The notes below the pieces were generated by a model, which saw nothing but the letters and a program-made list of their open reading frames with translations, was not told the origin of the DNA and made no database searches. Position numbers and translations under genes: made by a program. 64,000 nt of DNA from Gerris lacustris (Eukaryota > Arthropoda > Insecta > Hemiptera > Gerridae): assembly GCA_951217055.1 (NCBI GenBank), contig OX578284.1:41815467-41879466 (forward strand), given 5' to 3'. Below, one piece after another: positions 1 to 11,564 of the stretch (the first letter of the stretch is position 1; the number at the start of each line of letters is the position of its first letter).

Positions 1-240
1 AAAACAATTTTCAATAACTGAACGTGAAGGACAATCATAGTGAAAAAAAAAAAGTTTGGAGTAGAAAGAATAGAGGAGGAAAATCCTTACTAACTGTTGT
101 AGAAATACATTTTTAGACATTGGTTTGGAAGTGACAGGAAAAATAGAAATATCCTGCAGTAACCAATTCTAATTTCTGCAGTGTTGGTAATCCCTACTAC
201 CATCACGAATGCATAGAGCACAGAATTATGCTTAAAAGAG
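1..240. other. AT-rich DNA, nothing recognised
   Basis: No open frame, RNA gene or repeat is recognised. The last bases lead directly into the left target-site copy of the SINE. Confidence 0.6.
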
Positions 241-471
241 TAGACTCAAATCCAGTAGTAGTAGTAGTAGTAGTAGTCTAGTACTTTCTACTAGGACGGG
301 TAGGACGAACCACTTGTTCGAACCTTGCAATTAGGCCATCACTTAGGCCCTTTTTACGCCCCGCGGTAGAGAGTTCCAGCCACTTCACACATCATACCTC
401 TGTACATAGTACCGCCAAAGCGAGTATGATGTGATCAATAGTGAGCCATATAAATCAGAGGGTCACGGCGA

Positions 472-482
472 GGAATCGAACC
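472..482 (-). promoter_or_regulatory. Pol III B box of the SINE
   Basis: The minus-strand GGTTCGATTCC matches the B-box consensus GGTTCGANTCC exactly. With the A box at 539-549 it forms a type 2 internal promoter. Confidence 0.8.
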
Positions 483-538
483 CCGTCTCGTTCCACTCGA
501 GATTCAGTGATGGCCGAGCAGACGTGGTTTAACCCACA

Positions 539-549
539 CGGCTACGCTA
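539..549 (-). promoter_or_regulatory. Pol III A box of the SINE
   Basis: The minus-strand TAGCGTAGCCG fits the A-box consensus TRGYNNANNNG at every fixed position. It lies close to the head of the element, as in tRNA genes. Confidence 0.75.
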
Positions 550-639
550 GCTCCCTAGACTCAAATCCAAGTCCCTATGTTTAAAGAAATACAAATTTTA
601 GTCTAGAATAAAGTGAGACTGTCAATAAGCGTAAAACAA

Positions 640-1390
640 TAGTGCAATACCTTATACTAGTGTAATAATTATTACGTAATATGTATATATTTAAATTGGA
701 CTAAGAATTATTCGAAAAAGAATAGAGTAATACCCTATACAAGTGTAATAATTATTACATTTATAAATATAAAAATATGTATATATAATAGTATAGATTT
801 AAATTGGACTAGGAAATATTAGTAAAAGAATAGAGCAATACCCCATCCAAGTGAAGTAATTATTACATATGTATATATTATAGTATAGATTTAAATTGGA
901 CTAGGAAATATTCGTAAAAGAGTAGAGCAATACCCCATCCAAGTGAAGTAATTATTACATATGTATATATTATAGTATAGATTTAAATTGGACTAGGAAA
1001 TATTCGTAAAAGAGTAGAGCAATACCCCATGCTAGTGTAATAATCATTACAAAATATGTACATAAAAATTTGTATATATTATAGTCAAGATTTAAATCGG
1101 ACTAGGAAATATACGTATAAAGAATAGAGCATCCAATACCCTTTGCTAGTGTAATAATTATTACATAATATGTATATAAAAATGTGTAAAGATTATAGTC
1201 CACATTTAAATCGGACTATGCAAATATACGTAGGAGAATAGAGCAATAGTCTTATGCCAGTGCAATAATTATTAAATAATATGTACATAAAATTATGTAA
1301 TATTATAGTCCAGATTTAAATCGGGCTGTAAGTACTTAGAAGAACCGAGCATAGTCTTTTATTAGTTTAATAATAATTAAATATGTACAA
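640..1390. repeat. Tandem array A, about 91-115-bp unit, 7-8 diverged copies
   Basis: Each unit carries an 'agagcaatacccc' block, then a palindromic 'gtaataattattac' block, then 'tatagatttaaattggactagg'-type sequence. The first block recurs near 640, 718, 828, 920, 1012, 1118, 1231 and 1341. The copies at 828-1020 are closest to each other and the outer copies are more decayed, so the centre was probably amplified most recently. There is no coding potential. Confidence 0.9.
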
Positions 1391-2339
1391 AAAATATAAT
1401 CATAGTCTTAACTAAAATTAAACTATTTAAAAAAATATTAAAAAGAATAAAAATAAAGTTAATAAAATTCTAGAAGACTAATAAGTTAGGTATTAATAAT
1501 ATGACCGACTACATTATAAGTATGAACATTACATACTGGAGACTATGTAAGTGAAACAAGTCAAGCGAAGACACGACCTTGTCTCAACCAAGTCCAGTAA
1601 GTATAGTTACTTCCTGCCATACTAAGTTATTATAAAGTTTCTTGGGCATTCAGACATAGCGTCGGGCCTCGTGTTTTAGTTTCTTTTCTGATCCAGCCTT
1701 CCCGTGAAAATCATATGTAATTATCAATTAATTGTAGACATTTTCATTTTCATGATCTCCTTCTCCTTCCTCGTTTTCTTATTCAATTAGGAATATTGTT
1801 GTTTTTTTTTGGTTTCTCACTTGTTTCTGTAAAACTGATCGTTTTATTTTTATTTTTTTAATTCTTTCTACCGCATTTTTAATTCTTAGGTAGACTAACT
1901 AGTTTGTACAAGGGATCTTCTTTTTTTTGGTCTAAGTGATTCCTTTCTCAACCTTTAAGACCTCTATTTAGTGTAGTTTTTAATTTTTTTTTATCCTGCT
2001 CCTTATTCGTGTTAGCTTAACAACTATTCTACTATATCCTGCCCTTTTTCTTCTTTGTCTTTTAGAAATTTTATTTCTTTCAACATTGTTAAGGATACGA
2101 CAAGTTAACTCTTAATTTTCTTAGTTACGTACTCAGCATCCTAATCATTCTACTCGCTTCATTTAAGCTAATATAAAAAATCTCTACGTTTCTTGTAAGA
2201 TCCTTTTTGCAAGCGTTTTATTGTTTACTTTTTTTTCACTTTTCTAAGTGCGTTAAACAGCTGTATAGTTCCATCACCATTTAAGCGCCTCTTCTGAGAC
2301 ACTTTGTACCTCTTATGATTCTAAGCGTTATTTCAGATA
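1391..2339. other. AT-rich spacer, T-rich on plus strand
   Basis: Long T runs and short pyrimidine patches occur between 1740 and 2240. No gene, RNA or repeat is recognised. Confidence 0.6.
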
Positions 2340-3830
2340 TCATTAATATGATATTTTTAAGTACTCTCATTGCTGTTTTTATCTCTAATAAAATACATTT
2401 TATAGGCGTTTGTAGCATAAATATTACTAACACGCTTGGCCGCTACAGGGTAAGTCTGTGATATTTGATATTTTTAAGTACTCTAATTGCTGTTTTTATC
2501 TCTAATAAACAACATTTTCTAGGCGTTTGTAGCATAAATATTAATCACACGCTTGACCACTACAAGTAAGTCTGTGATATTTGATATTTTTAAGTACTCT
2601 AATTGCTGTTTTTATCTCTAATAAACAACATTTTCTAGGCATTTGTAGCATAAATATTACTCACACGCTTGACCACTACAAGTAAGTCTGTGATATTTGA
2701 TATTTTTAAGTACTCTCATTTCTCATTGCAGTTTTTATCTCTAATAAACAACATTTTCTAGGCATTTGTAGCATAAAAATTACTGAAATTTTGCTTGACC
2801 ACTACAAGTAAGTCTGTGATATTTGATTTTCTTTTATAACTTCTCTCATTGCTGTTTTTATCTCTAATAAAATACATTTTATAGGCGTTTGTAGCATAAA
2901 TATTACTAACATGCTTGGCCGCTACAGGGTAAGTCTGTGATATTTGATATTTTTAAGTAATCTAATTGCTGTTTTTATCTCTAATGAACAACATTTTCTA
3001 GGCGTTTGTAGCATAAATATTAATCACACGCTTGACCACTACAAGTAAGTCTGTGATATTTGATATTTTTAAGTACTCTAATTGCTGTTTTTATCTCTAA
3101 TAAACAACATTTTCTAGGCATTTGTAGCATAAATATTACTCACACGCTTGACCACTACAAGTAAGTCTGTGATATTTGATATTTTTAAGTAATCTAATTG
3201 CTGTTTCTATCTCTAATGAACAACATTTTCTAGGCGTTTGTAGCATAAATATTAATCACACGCTTGACCACTACAAGTAAGTCTGTTATATTTGATATTT
3301 TTAAGTACTCTAATTGCTGTTTTTATCTCTAATAAACAACATTTTCTAGGCGTTTGTAGCATAAATATTTATCACACGCTTGACCACTACAAGTAAGTCT
3401 GTGATATTTGATATTTTTAAGTACTCTAATTGCTGTTTTTATCTCTAATAAACAACATTTTCTAGGCGTTTGTAGCATAAATATTACTCACACGCTTGAC
3501 CACTACAAGTAAGTCTGTGATATTTGATATTTTTAAGTACTCTCATTGCAGTTTTTATCTCTAATAAACAACATTTTCTAGGCATTTGTAGCATAAAAAT
3601 TACTGAAATTTTGCTTGACCACTACAAGTAAGTCTGTGACATTTGATTTTCTTTTTTAACTTCTCTCATTGCTGTTTTTATCTCTAATAAACTATATTTT
3701 CTAAGCGTTTGTGGCATCAATATTACTCATACACTTGACCACTACAAGTATCTGTGATATTTGAGTTTTGTAAGTACTCTCATTGCTGTATTTACCCCTA
3801 ATAAAATATACAGTATTACTTACACGCTTG
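2340..3830 (+). repeat. Tandem array B, 116-bp unit with exon-like splice signals
   Basis: There are about twelve copies of a unit of 116 bp (range about 115-122). In each of the first eleven, a pyrimidine-rich tract with a branch-point-like CTAAT and a TTTTCTAG or TTTATAG acceptor is followed by a 43-46-nt segment. The segment ends in a GTAAGT donor. The segments are 2406-2449, 2523-2565, 2639-2681, 2762-2807, 2885-2928, 3002-3044, 3118-3160, 3234-3276, 3350-3392, 3466-3508 and 3582-3627. Copies 1 and 5 share AGG|GTAAGT and copies 4 and 11 share a 46-nt variant, which points to higher-order duplication. The twelfth copy (about 3660-3760) has lost the donor. Segment length is not a multiple of three and no frame stays open through the array, so this is not a protein repeat. 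It may be an ordinary minisatellite with fortuitous signals. Confidence 0.9.
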
Positions 3831-4849
3831 ATCAGTACCGATTTTCTGAGCATTTGGTAGCAATCTCGTTTTTTTTAAGGCACCACATGAACATTTATTG
3901 ATATATTTTAAGTTTATTTGAAACTCTTGAAGTCACTAGTAAGGTTTATATTCACAATCTTATGCTAGAGACTATAACTTCAACACTCTAATGATAAACT
4001 TATAGTGCCATAAACACCTCCACTACAAATGTTTATGGTACACTTTTATTACTGTTTTAATTTATATACCTAAAGAATATCTCTCCATTGTAGAGCTTTA
4101 CCATCTATTACTATCTAGATATCAATTCTACTTATTGTTATAAGATATTTCCGTCGAATAGTTATACTGACCTAAAATTAAGTATACGTCATGACTATTA
4201 ATTAAAATATTATAATTTATAAAAAAGAAATACAATTTTAAAAGAAATAATAAGCATCAAAAAACGAAATAAGTTTCTGTTTAATTTAACTATGAAATTA
4301 TAAATAATTAATAGTGGCAATTATTGTTATTATTGTCATGGAAACAAAGACTAATTATTGCCTGTATTTAAGTATAATTGTTTTTGAAAGAACAATTACT
4401 TGAAGCGTTTGAGGCAGTTATTAATTGCCTTCGTAGCAGAGATCATTATCATAATGAGTCATATTGATGTAGTCAGTGTATTTTAGTCCACTATAATGTA
4501 CTGTTAATCATCTGATTTAATAAACTCGCTTTTTTTACGCCTTTATATAAACATTGCATAAGATCTTATTTTCCCTAAAGCTCGGTAGTAACTAAGATCA
4601 TCACGAATTTTCGTCACATTTTGAGTAGGAGTAAAAAAAGGTTAGGGTGTTATTTTTAAAGGATGTTAATTTTAAATAGTTTAATATTAAATTGTTTGAA
4701 AATATAAGTAATAATATCAATAATAGTAAACAGGAGTCATATATTGTGAAATAAATACTCCTTTAGATTGTAAAATCTATTATAAATTATTATATACATT
4801 ATATTAAAAACACATTTTGAAAATGTCAACGGAAATACATAAATCTATG
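3831..4849. other. AT-rich spacer, nothing recognised
   Basis: This is unique-looking AT-rich sequence. No ORF, RNA gene or clear repeat was seen. Confidence 0.55.
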
Positions 4850-5425
4850 AAAGTTTGAATCGGAAAGTGGGTTAAATTAACAAACAAGTAAACTAAAATT
4901 TAAACCCTGTAGTTTCAGCTTTCTAGGTAATCGAAAAGTAGGTCAAATTAACGAACCATTCAACTTTTTAGGTAATCGGAAAGTGGGTCAAATTAACAAA
5001 CAATTCAGCTTTCTAGGTAATCGGAAGGTGGATTAAATTAACAAACAAGTAAACTTAAATTTAAAGCGAATAGTTTCAGCTTTCTAGGTAATCGTAAAGT
5101 GGGTCAAATTAACAAACAAGTAAACTTAAATTTAAAGCGTATAGTTTCAGCTTTCCAGATAATCGTAAAATGGGTTAAATTAACAAACAAGTAAACTTAA
5201 ATTTAAAGCGAATAGTTCTAGCTTTCCAGATAATCGTAAAATGGGTTAAATTAACAAACAAGTAAACTTAAATTTAAAGCGAATAGTTCTAGCTTTTTAG
5301 GTAATCGTAAAGTGGGTCAAATTAACAAACAAGTAAACTAATTTAAAGCGTATAGTTTCATATTTCTAGGTAATCGTAAAGTGGGTTAAATTAACAAACA
5401 TGTAAACTCAAATTTAAAGCACGAT
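4850..5425. repeat. Tandem array C, 71-bp unit, about 8 copies
   Basis: The unit begins with 'ctttctaggtaatcg' and continues 'aagtgggtcaaattaac', then 'aacaagtaaacttaaat' and 'ttaaagcg'. The block starts at 5081, 5152 and 5223 give a regular 71-bp period. The early copies (4920-5030) are shortened. A fused AG|GTAA motif occurs in several copies, which is probably coincidence. Confidence 0.9.
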
Positions 5426-6054
5426 CATGGAACCGAATATTAATAGTGAGTATTATTATTCATAAGGAAATGAATGCACGATATTATTTCAAGATATAAA
5501 CATAAACAAAGACACATTTTAATGACAGTTGAATGAGTTAAGAGATCTAAGTAAAGCAATCTCGATGGGAGTAAGATTCTAAACCCAGGAAATTTATTAG
5601 GATTATTTGTTATCTGAGGTTTGGGAGTGTTTTTATTTTCCACGTGTTTTTCTTTCCACTTCGCATTTAATCTAATGAACTATTTGTATTATATTGATAA
5701 TTTTTGTTACTCTATACATAAATAATTATTACACACAGCCAAACTAGATAAAAATTGAATTTATTTTTTTGTTAATACTTAGTTTTAACATATTTTTAAC
5801 AAACGATTAGTTTTTTTTCCTATTTTCAGATATTCAAGTGTGGTGTATAATTTTAATTATGAAATATATTATTATTATAAATTTGATTATAATATTCCTA
5901 AATAAGTTTACTTCAAAACAAAATTAAAAAAAAAAAAATGTTTTGAAGAAAAATATTTTTGGTCACTAGAGTTTTAATTTCTTCTAAAATTAACTTTAAG
6001 GTCTAAAAAAAAAAGTTGATAATAATTGTATGATAATTAAAATAATAATAAAAT
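5426..6054. other. AT-rich spacer, nothing recognised
   Basis: A 67-codon minus-strand frame (5440-5643) shows no recognisable domain or coding bias. I treat it as chance. Confidence 0.55.
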
Positions 6055-6240
6055 CTTTGTAAAGGAAGGGAAAGAGAGAGGTTGGAAAGTTGGTTTTCAA
6101 GGGGGGCAGAGTTTCATTACTAGAGGGGGTTTAGGGGGGGGGGAGGGTTAGAAAAGGGGGGGTGGTATCTTATTAACTCATGCAAATGAAGAGGCGGCAG
6201 TAGAACCCATGAAGAGGGGGGGGGGGGGAGCTGTAATAAA
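6055..6240 (+). promoter_or_regulatory. G-rich island with quadruplex potential and POU octamer
   Basis: The plus strand is strongly purine-rich. Between 6124 and 6172 there are at least four runs of three or more G separated by short loops, which fits an intramolecular G-quadruplex. A further G tract follows near 6218-6230. A perfect octamer ATGCAAAT, the binding site of POU-domain factors, lies at 6180-6187. No coding potential is seen. Regulatory function is inferred only from these motifs. Confidence 0.35.
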
Positions 6241-6436
6241 GACTATGCTATAGGGTTCTCTTAGTAGAGAGGCTTCAAATTATAATAGCATTAATTAGAA
6301 AATATATATGTATATATATCTTATAGCATGAGAAAATACCGCACCGAGTCCTAACACATTGCACCACAAAATATCCATCAACTATTTTTAATTATAATAA
6401 AATAAAACAATAAAAAACTGGTATAAAATTAAGAAG
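6241..6436. other. AT-rich spacer
   Basis: Nothing recognised apart from a short TA-rich patch near 6302-6320. Confidence 0.5.
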
Positions 6437-6600
6437 TAAAGGCACGTTACATTAGTTGTTTCGAATAACATAGGTCGTACATATACTATTAGTATCTAGT
6501 AATTCTCTAAAATTATAATTTAAAATAGTAAAGGCACGTTACATAAGTTGGTTTCGAATAACATAGATCGTAACATACTATTAGTAGTAATTCTCTAAAA
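6437..6600. repeat. Two-copy direct repeat, about 90 bp
   Basis: The block beginning 'aaaggcacgttacat' and running through 'cgaataacatag' to 'taattctctaaaatt' occurs at about 6437-6520 and again at about 6529-6603. The second copy lacks a few bases. This is a simple local duplication. Confidence 0.8.
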
Positions 6601-8482
6601 TTTTAAACAACAGAGTTAAAGATTGCAAAGATCTTGTGTAGTGTTAAATAACACATTTTTACATAAATTTGTTCACACAACAATGAACTTCCACACAAAA
6701 AATTGACATATGACAACACTTTAACACGTTCTAATTAAAAGCATTTAGAAGGTGTTATGAATTTTGTACAGTTCACACAATAAACAAAGTGCCCTTTAAC
6801 ACGATGCGACAATGTATAATAAACACATCTTGACACACCTGGCGTCTCTACTTTACTATAAGATAACGTGTTAACATGTATTTAGTGTTATATTTACATA
6901 CGTGTTGACGTAGCATAGCGTGTTTAATCGATGGCTGTATTAAGGTTAGTAGTTAAATTAATTTATTCATATGAAAAAAAAAAGAAACATTATCAAGACG
7001 ATAACCGGTGTTCCTTACTAATATTAGTGTATCATAATTAAGTAATGAACTTAATTTTTTTAGTTAAATTACTAACAAACATTGTAAGAGCAACTTCGAT
7101 CGTAAAACTATAGATGTAATCGACACAGTAACTCGTTAAAGGATAATGTGGAACATTGTATTTAAAATAAGAAGTGATACTAACTGAAAAACTTAGAAGC
7201 ATAAAACTTGTGCAGTGTAACGTACGCTACAAACTATGGCAAGTTATAGTCATATATAATATATTTTAGGGCATGGGAAAGCCCGTATATAGATATACAC
7301 ATGTACATATTACATAAATAAAATAAGCTAACCTGAACGACTTGTTTAAAACTGTTAAACATTTCCAAAACATCGAAAAGTTCTTACCTGTGAAAAAAAA
7401 GAATAATTCATTTAGAAAAAATAATAAATACAATTTTTGTTTTTACAAAATTTAATTACGAGAATTCAAAGAAACTGTCTTCAATTAAAATAATATTTGT
7501 TTATTTAATAAATCAGCTTGTGGCCTTTATAGAGCCATCATAAGTGCTGATTATAAAAGAACTAGAGTTACATTAATAAATAAATATGACTAAGAATTAT
7601 GTCAAAAGCCAACTTTAGAGAATAACAGGACATATTATGTTTTAAATAGTGCATTAAACGAATTAAAAGAAAGATACATAGCACTAAGTTTAAAAAATAA
7701 CGACATATTTCTCACTCATTCTTAATGATATTTTACCATTTTAAAATATAAAGAACAAAACAAGACTAACGATACTTAATCATTTTCTAAGCTCTTTATT
7801 TAAAAAAAAAACAAAAAAAACACAAAAACAAAATAAAAAAATCACGATTTGAACATTATGATCACTTTAAAAGAACCGAAAAGACGTTTAAAAAAAATTA
7901 GAAGAGAAAGAAAACAATAAATTATATTAAATATAAAAAAAAGAAGGGGGGAAAAAAATTAAATAAATGAGGCATCAGTTGTAAAACGAAACTTCTAGTT
8001 AGTAATTTGAAGTTGAAGAGAGAGGAAAAAAAATAATAAAAAAGAATTACTTAAGTGAGAGTTAATATGTTTTTAACTATCTTGAGCTCGAAGAGTGTAA
8101 TGTACCCTACAGAAATAAAAATAGTTCGTTTTTAGATATTATTCAGACTTGAAGAAGTTCCTCAGGGCAGTAACTTAACTTCGCTTCTATTCATTATATA
8201 TTAAAATATTTTTTCTCGGACTAATGCTATATCGTTGTTTAACATTAAACTTATACCGTTAATCGTGAAGCGTTTAAGATAAAGTTCTTTTGCTAATTTC
8301 GATTTTTAATTTTTTTAAAGAATGTCATTGATAGTTAATATTGAAAAATTGAGTAAGTATTGACTTTAATTTTTTATTTGTATCCTTATCTATCATCTGG
8401 AACTTAAAAATAACAAACTAAACTCAAAATACTGTGCCACATATCTTCCGTGTGTCCTATTATTGGATAAATAGTCACATGA
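6601..8482. other. AT-rich spacer with short AACAC-motif cluster
   Basis: Between 6640 and 6920 the motif 'aacac' or its complement 'gtgtt' recurs many times, for example in TTAACACG. It may be decayed short tandem or foldback DNA. The rest (6920-8480) is A-rich with no recognised element. Confidence 0.45.
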
Positions 8483-8762
8483 AAATTGAGAAAAAATTTC
8501 GTTGGACTTGATTCTATTAACAATGGAGTCACATTTTTACCATTCGATACTAGTTGCGTGTATACGGTTACAATTAATATGGGTTTACCTGAGAACTATA
8601 CTTTTGACAAAACATACGAATTTATAGAAAATCGGATGAGTGCTTTTGAAGATACAAAAGTTAATAAGTAAAGCTTTTGGTTACATGTAAAAGAAAAAAC
8701 ACCAGAAACAGAAGATAATATAGGACCAACAGTGGGCGAATTGTGTACCATCCAAATTTAAT
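8483..8762 (+). pseudogene. Unrecognised decayed coding-like frame
   Basis: A frame open from 8483 to a TAA at 8669-8671 encodes about 61 residues of balanced composition (for example PFDTSCVYTVTINMGLPENY). This is unlike the low-complexity translations of the surrounding AT-rich DNA. The same frame continues past the stop for about 29 more residues to about 8761. There is no ATG near the start, only an internal ATG at about 8579. It could be a relic of a transposon gene or of a processed gene. I do not recognise the family, and chance is possible. Confidence 0.25.
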
Positions 8763-9432
8763 TAAAATTGGACGATTAATTTTAAAAATACGAGACCAAT
8801 AATGTTTTCTAATGTCTAAAACGTATTTCTATGTCAAGGGGACTTTTGAATTCAGAGACACAAAAAAATATTTTTCTCCAGATTGACCAAAATACTTTAC
8901 GTTCACTTTCGCCAATATTGCAATTTATAATTAGTATTTTATATTCAAAGTTAACTAAATTTAATCCAATTTTTTTTTTTTTTTTTAAATTAAAAGTCCA
9001 TGTTCGAATTCAATGTTTAATAAAATTTTGTAATTACATATTATTATACACATAAAAGCATTAAAATATTTTTGCATTCGAAGAAGGAAACAAAATTAAA
9101 TTAAAACATTACCCACAAGTAAAAGTGAGAAAATTGTTGCATATTTTTTATTTTCTAATTCTTTTCATTTAATATATTCTAATTTCATGTTCTCAAAGCA
9201 AAACGAAGACTAAACAATATTACATATTGTTACTTAAGTAAAAAAAGGTATATTCATTTATACGTATATGTATAACCATAAAATAAAATAAAAAATAAAT
9301 ACATTGAATCCGCGTACTTGAAGTCATGACGAACTGGATACCCAACAATAATTAAAGCTTCATTATTATTAACCCACATCGCTGTCAGCTCACATAATTT
9401 TCAACCCACTTATTATAATTATGTGAATGCCC

Positions 9433-9438
<6 letters not shown>
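8763..9438. other. AT-rich spacer, nothing recognised
   Basis: This stretch contains a T tract (8971-8986) and no supported feature. The 74-codon frame at 8831-9055 has no recognisable motif. Confidence 0.55.
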
Positions 9439-9515
<77 letters not shown>

Positions 9516-9530
9516 TGTGTGTGTGTGTGT
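9439..9530. repeat. (TA)n microsatellite with (GT)n tail
   Basis: About 71 bp of pure TA dinucleotide is followed by a short (GT)n at 9516-9530. The Tyr-Ile frames on both strands are translations of it. Confidence 0.97.
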
Positions 9531-9749
9531 CTACATAAAAATAAAAAGGTATATTTTCTTTTTCGTTACCCCACACATAGATACACACAAACAAAAAAAT
9601 ATACACACACTCATAAAATATATAATTATCTTTTTTAATCATTTTTTATAGCGTAAAGGATATTAATCTAATACTAATTAAGAAAAGGGTGGGATATATT
9701 AAAATAATTAAATAGATGACGGTATACATATATATAATGAAATGGTATG

Positions 9750-9755
9750 TGTGTC

Positions 9756-9832
<77 letters not shown>
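9750..9832. repeat. (TA)n microsatellite
   Basis: About 69 bp of pure TA follows an interrupted TA/TG stretch. Confidence 0.97.
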
Positions 9833-9835
<3 letters not shown>

Positions 9836-11400
9836 AAAGGGCAACAGCTGTTAATTATATCTAATTTTCAACTTAGAAAAAAAAGAATAATACAACTGAA
9901 ACCATATATGAGTTGTTTTTTTGTTTTGTATTTTTAATTTGTTCAAATGAATTTTTTTTTCTTTTTATTTTAATATTAATTCTTTTTTCAAAAACGAACT
10001 TAATGAAACTATATATTACGTGAGATTATTTCTTCCCCCTTCCCCCCCTTTAAAATATTATTTTAGCTTTTCTTGTGTGTGTGTTTTAGTAACATTATAA
10101 TTACGAAATATTATAATCATATATTTTTGTTTTTCGAAGTTTTTCCGTGATCACTTTCATGATTCTCTTTTTGTTTTACTTTTTTTAAAAATTAGTTTCG
10201 GGGTTATTATAATAGGTATGAAATGTTTGCTTCATTTTCTAGCAAATTTTAATACCCTGTAATTAATTTTATACTTCTTAATTAATGGTTATATTTTACA
10301 TTTTTTAAGTCATATACATACATAATATAAATCATGTTTATAAATTTCGTTATTATAAATGTTATATTTATAATTTAAATGTAGATTATAATTATTAATT
10401 CAAATATTTTGATCTTACTTCAAAATGGATAAATAAACGTCGAAAAGTTAGTAAAACATCGCAATTTTTATACAAATGGATCTAAACTTACATAAAAGTA
10501 CAAACAAAAACTTTTTTAGTTTCGTTGCTTATTTAACTCAAATATATATCTTTTTTTTGCTTTTGAATTTATTGGAGTTGAAATGGCAACAAGTATTATA
10601 ACCAGAATTTATTACCCAGATTATTAATTTTTTTTATTTTATAATGAAAACGAAAATTCGAAGCACATATTTTCGATTAACAATTTCAACCAGAAAAACG
10701 TAGATTGTAATTATGTCTGTATTGTTTTATACGATATAAATCAATAGTTAAATAAATATAAAAATAAAAAAACCACAGTACGTAATATTATGTAATTACA
10801 TTTTTTTTTATTATTATTATATTATCAAGAATAAAACAATACCCAAGATTACATACTTTATGAATAGAATATAAATATTATTAATGACTCTTTACATTAA
10901 AAATGACATACACACATAAAAAATTATATATAAATGTCATAAATAATGATCATATAACTAGGTTTAGTTATAGGGTATTTAATTCTTATGACATAACTTA
11001 TATAATGAAAAATTATTCTTAAAGCATTATTTTTATTATTATTATTTTGTTCTTTTAAGTTATTTTAATAGCTTATTGTAATTATCATTTAATCAATCAT
11101 ATCATTTATATTTATTGTTTCCCGTATCAATAGCTGTATGTTTATGTATTCATATAGATATCGAAGATTATCAAAATAACCATATAGTAGTAAAAGTCCG
11201 CGTTATTTTGACCATAAAATTTTAAAATAAAACATAATATTAATCTATTATTGAATATCCACATAACAACTTTCACATTTAACTAGAAAAACTTTCAGAA
11301 AAAGAAATTGTCGATCAATATTGTTTTGTTGGTTTTTACGTTAACAATATTAATCTTATTATTTTGTCTTAATATCTAATAAATTAATTACTCATTTCTT
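9833..11400. other. Very AT-rich spacer, nothing recognised
   Basis: Low-complexity A/T runs with no gene, RNA gene or clear repeat. Confidence 0.55.
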
Positions 11401-11424
11401 AAGAGTAGTTTTATCAGACGATAT

Positions 11425-11560
11425 TTGAGTAGAACTTACTCAGTAAATAAAACTCAGAGAGAAAAATTAATCAAATGTATTCACTAAACTCTACTAGTGA
11501 AAGTATTAGAGTAAAACTTACTCAGGGATAAAACTCAAACAGGAAAATTAATGAGTTTAT
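11425..11560. repeat. Two-copy direct repeat, about 83 bp
   Basis: The block 'gagtagaacttactcag' followed by 'aaaactca' and 'aaattaat' at about 11428-11475 is repeated with substitutions at about 11508-11553. A third partial 'gagtagaagatact' lies at 11583. Confidence 0.65.
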
Positions 11561-11564
11561 TGAC

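Larger units (their letters stand above)
241..569 (-). mobile_element. Full-length tRNA-derived SINE with 14-bp target duplication
   Basis: The element body is 255-555 and reads on the minus strand. Its head is tRNA-like: an RNA polymerase III A box (TAGCGTAGCCG, 539-549) fits TRGYNNANNNG, and a perfect B box (GGTTCGATTCC) lies at 472-482. The 3' end on the minus strand finishes in a (CTA)n tail, seen as (GTA)n at 255-275 on the plus strand. A perfect 14-bp direct repeat, TAGACTCAAATCCA, flanks it at 241-254 and 556-569, as expected for LINE-mediated retroposition. Between the tRNA-like head and the tail is about 200 bp of unrelated body, presumably shared with the family and with its partner LINE. 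The intact boxes and perfect duplication suggest a fairly young insertion. The family name is not known to me. Confidence 0.9.

Noticed and set aside
4850..5425. Exon-like units in array C because of AG|GTAAT
   Set aside because: Acceptor and donor are fused with no segment between them, so no exon is possible.
9385..9937. Frames rich in Tyr-Ile on both strands
   Set aside because: They are direct translations of (TA)n tracts; the same applies to frames at 30346-30647, 32622-32891, 35085-35336, 36201-36419, 43159-43552, 48409-49110 and 53066-53318.
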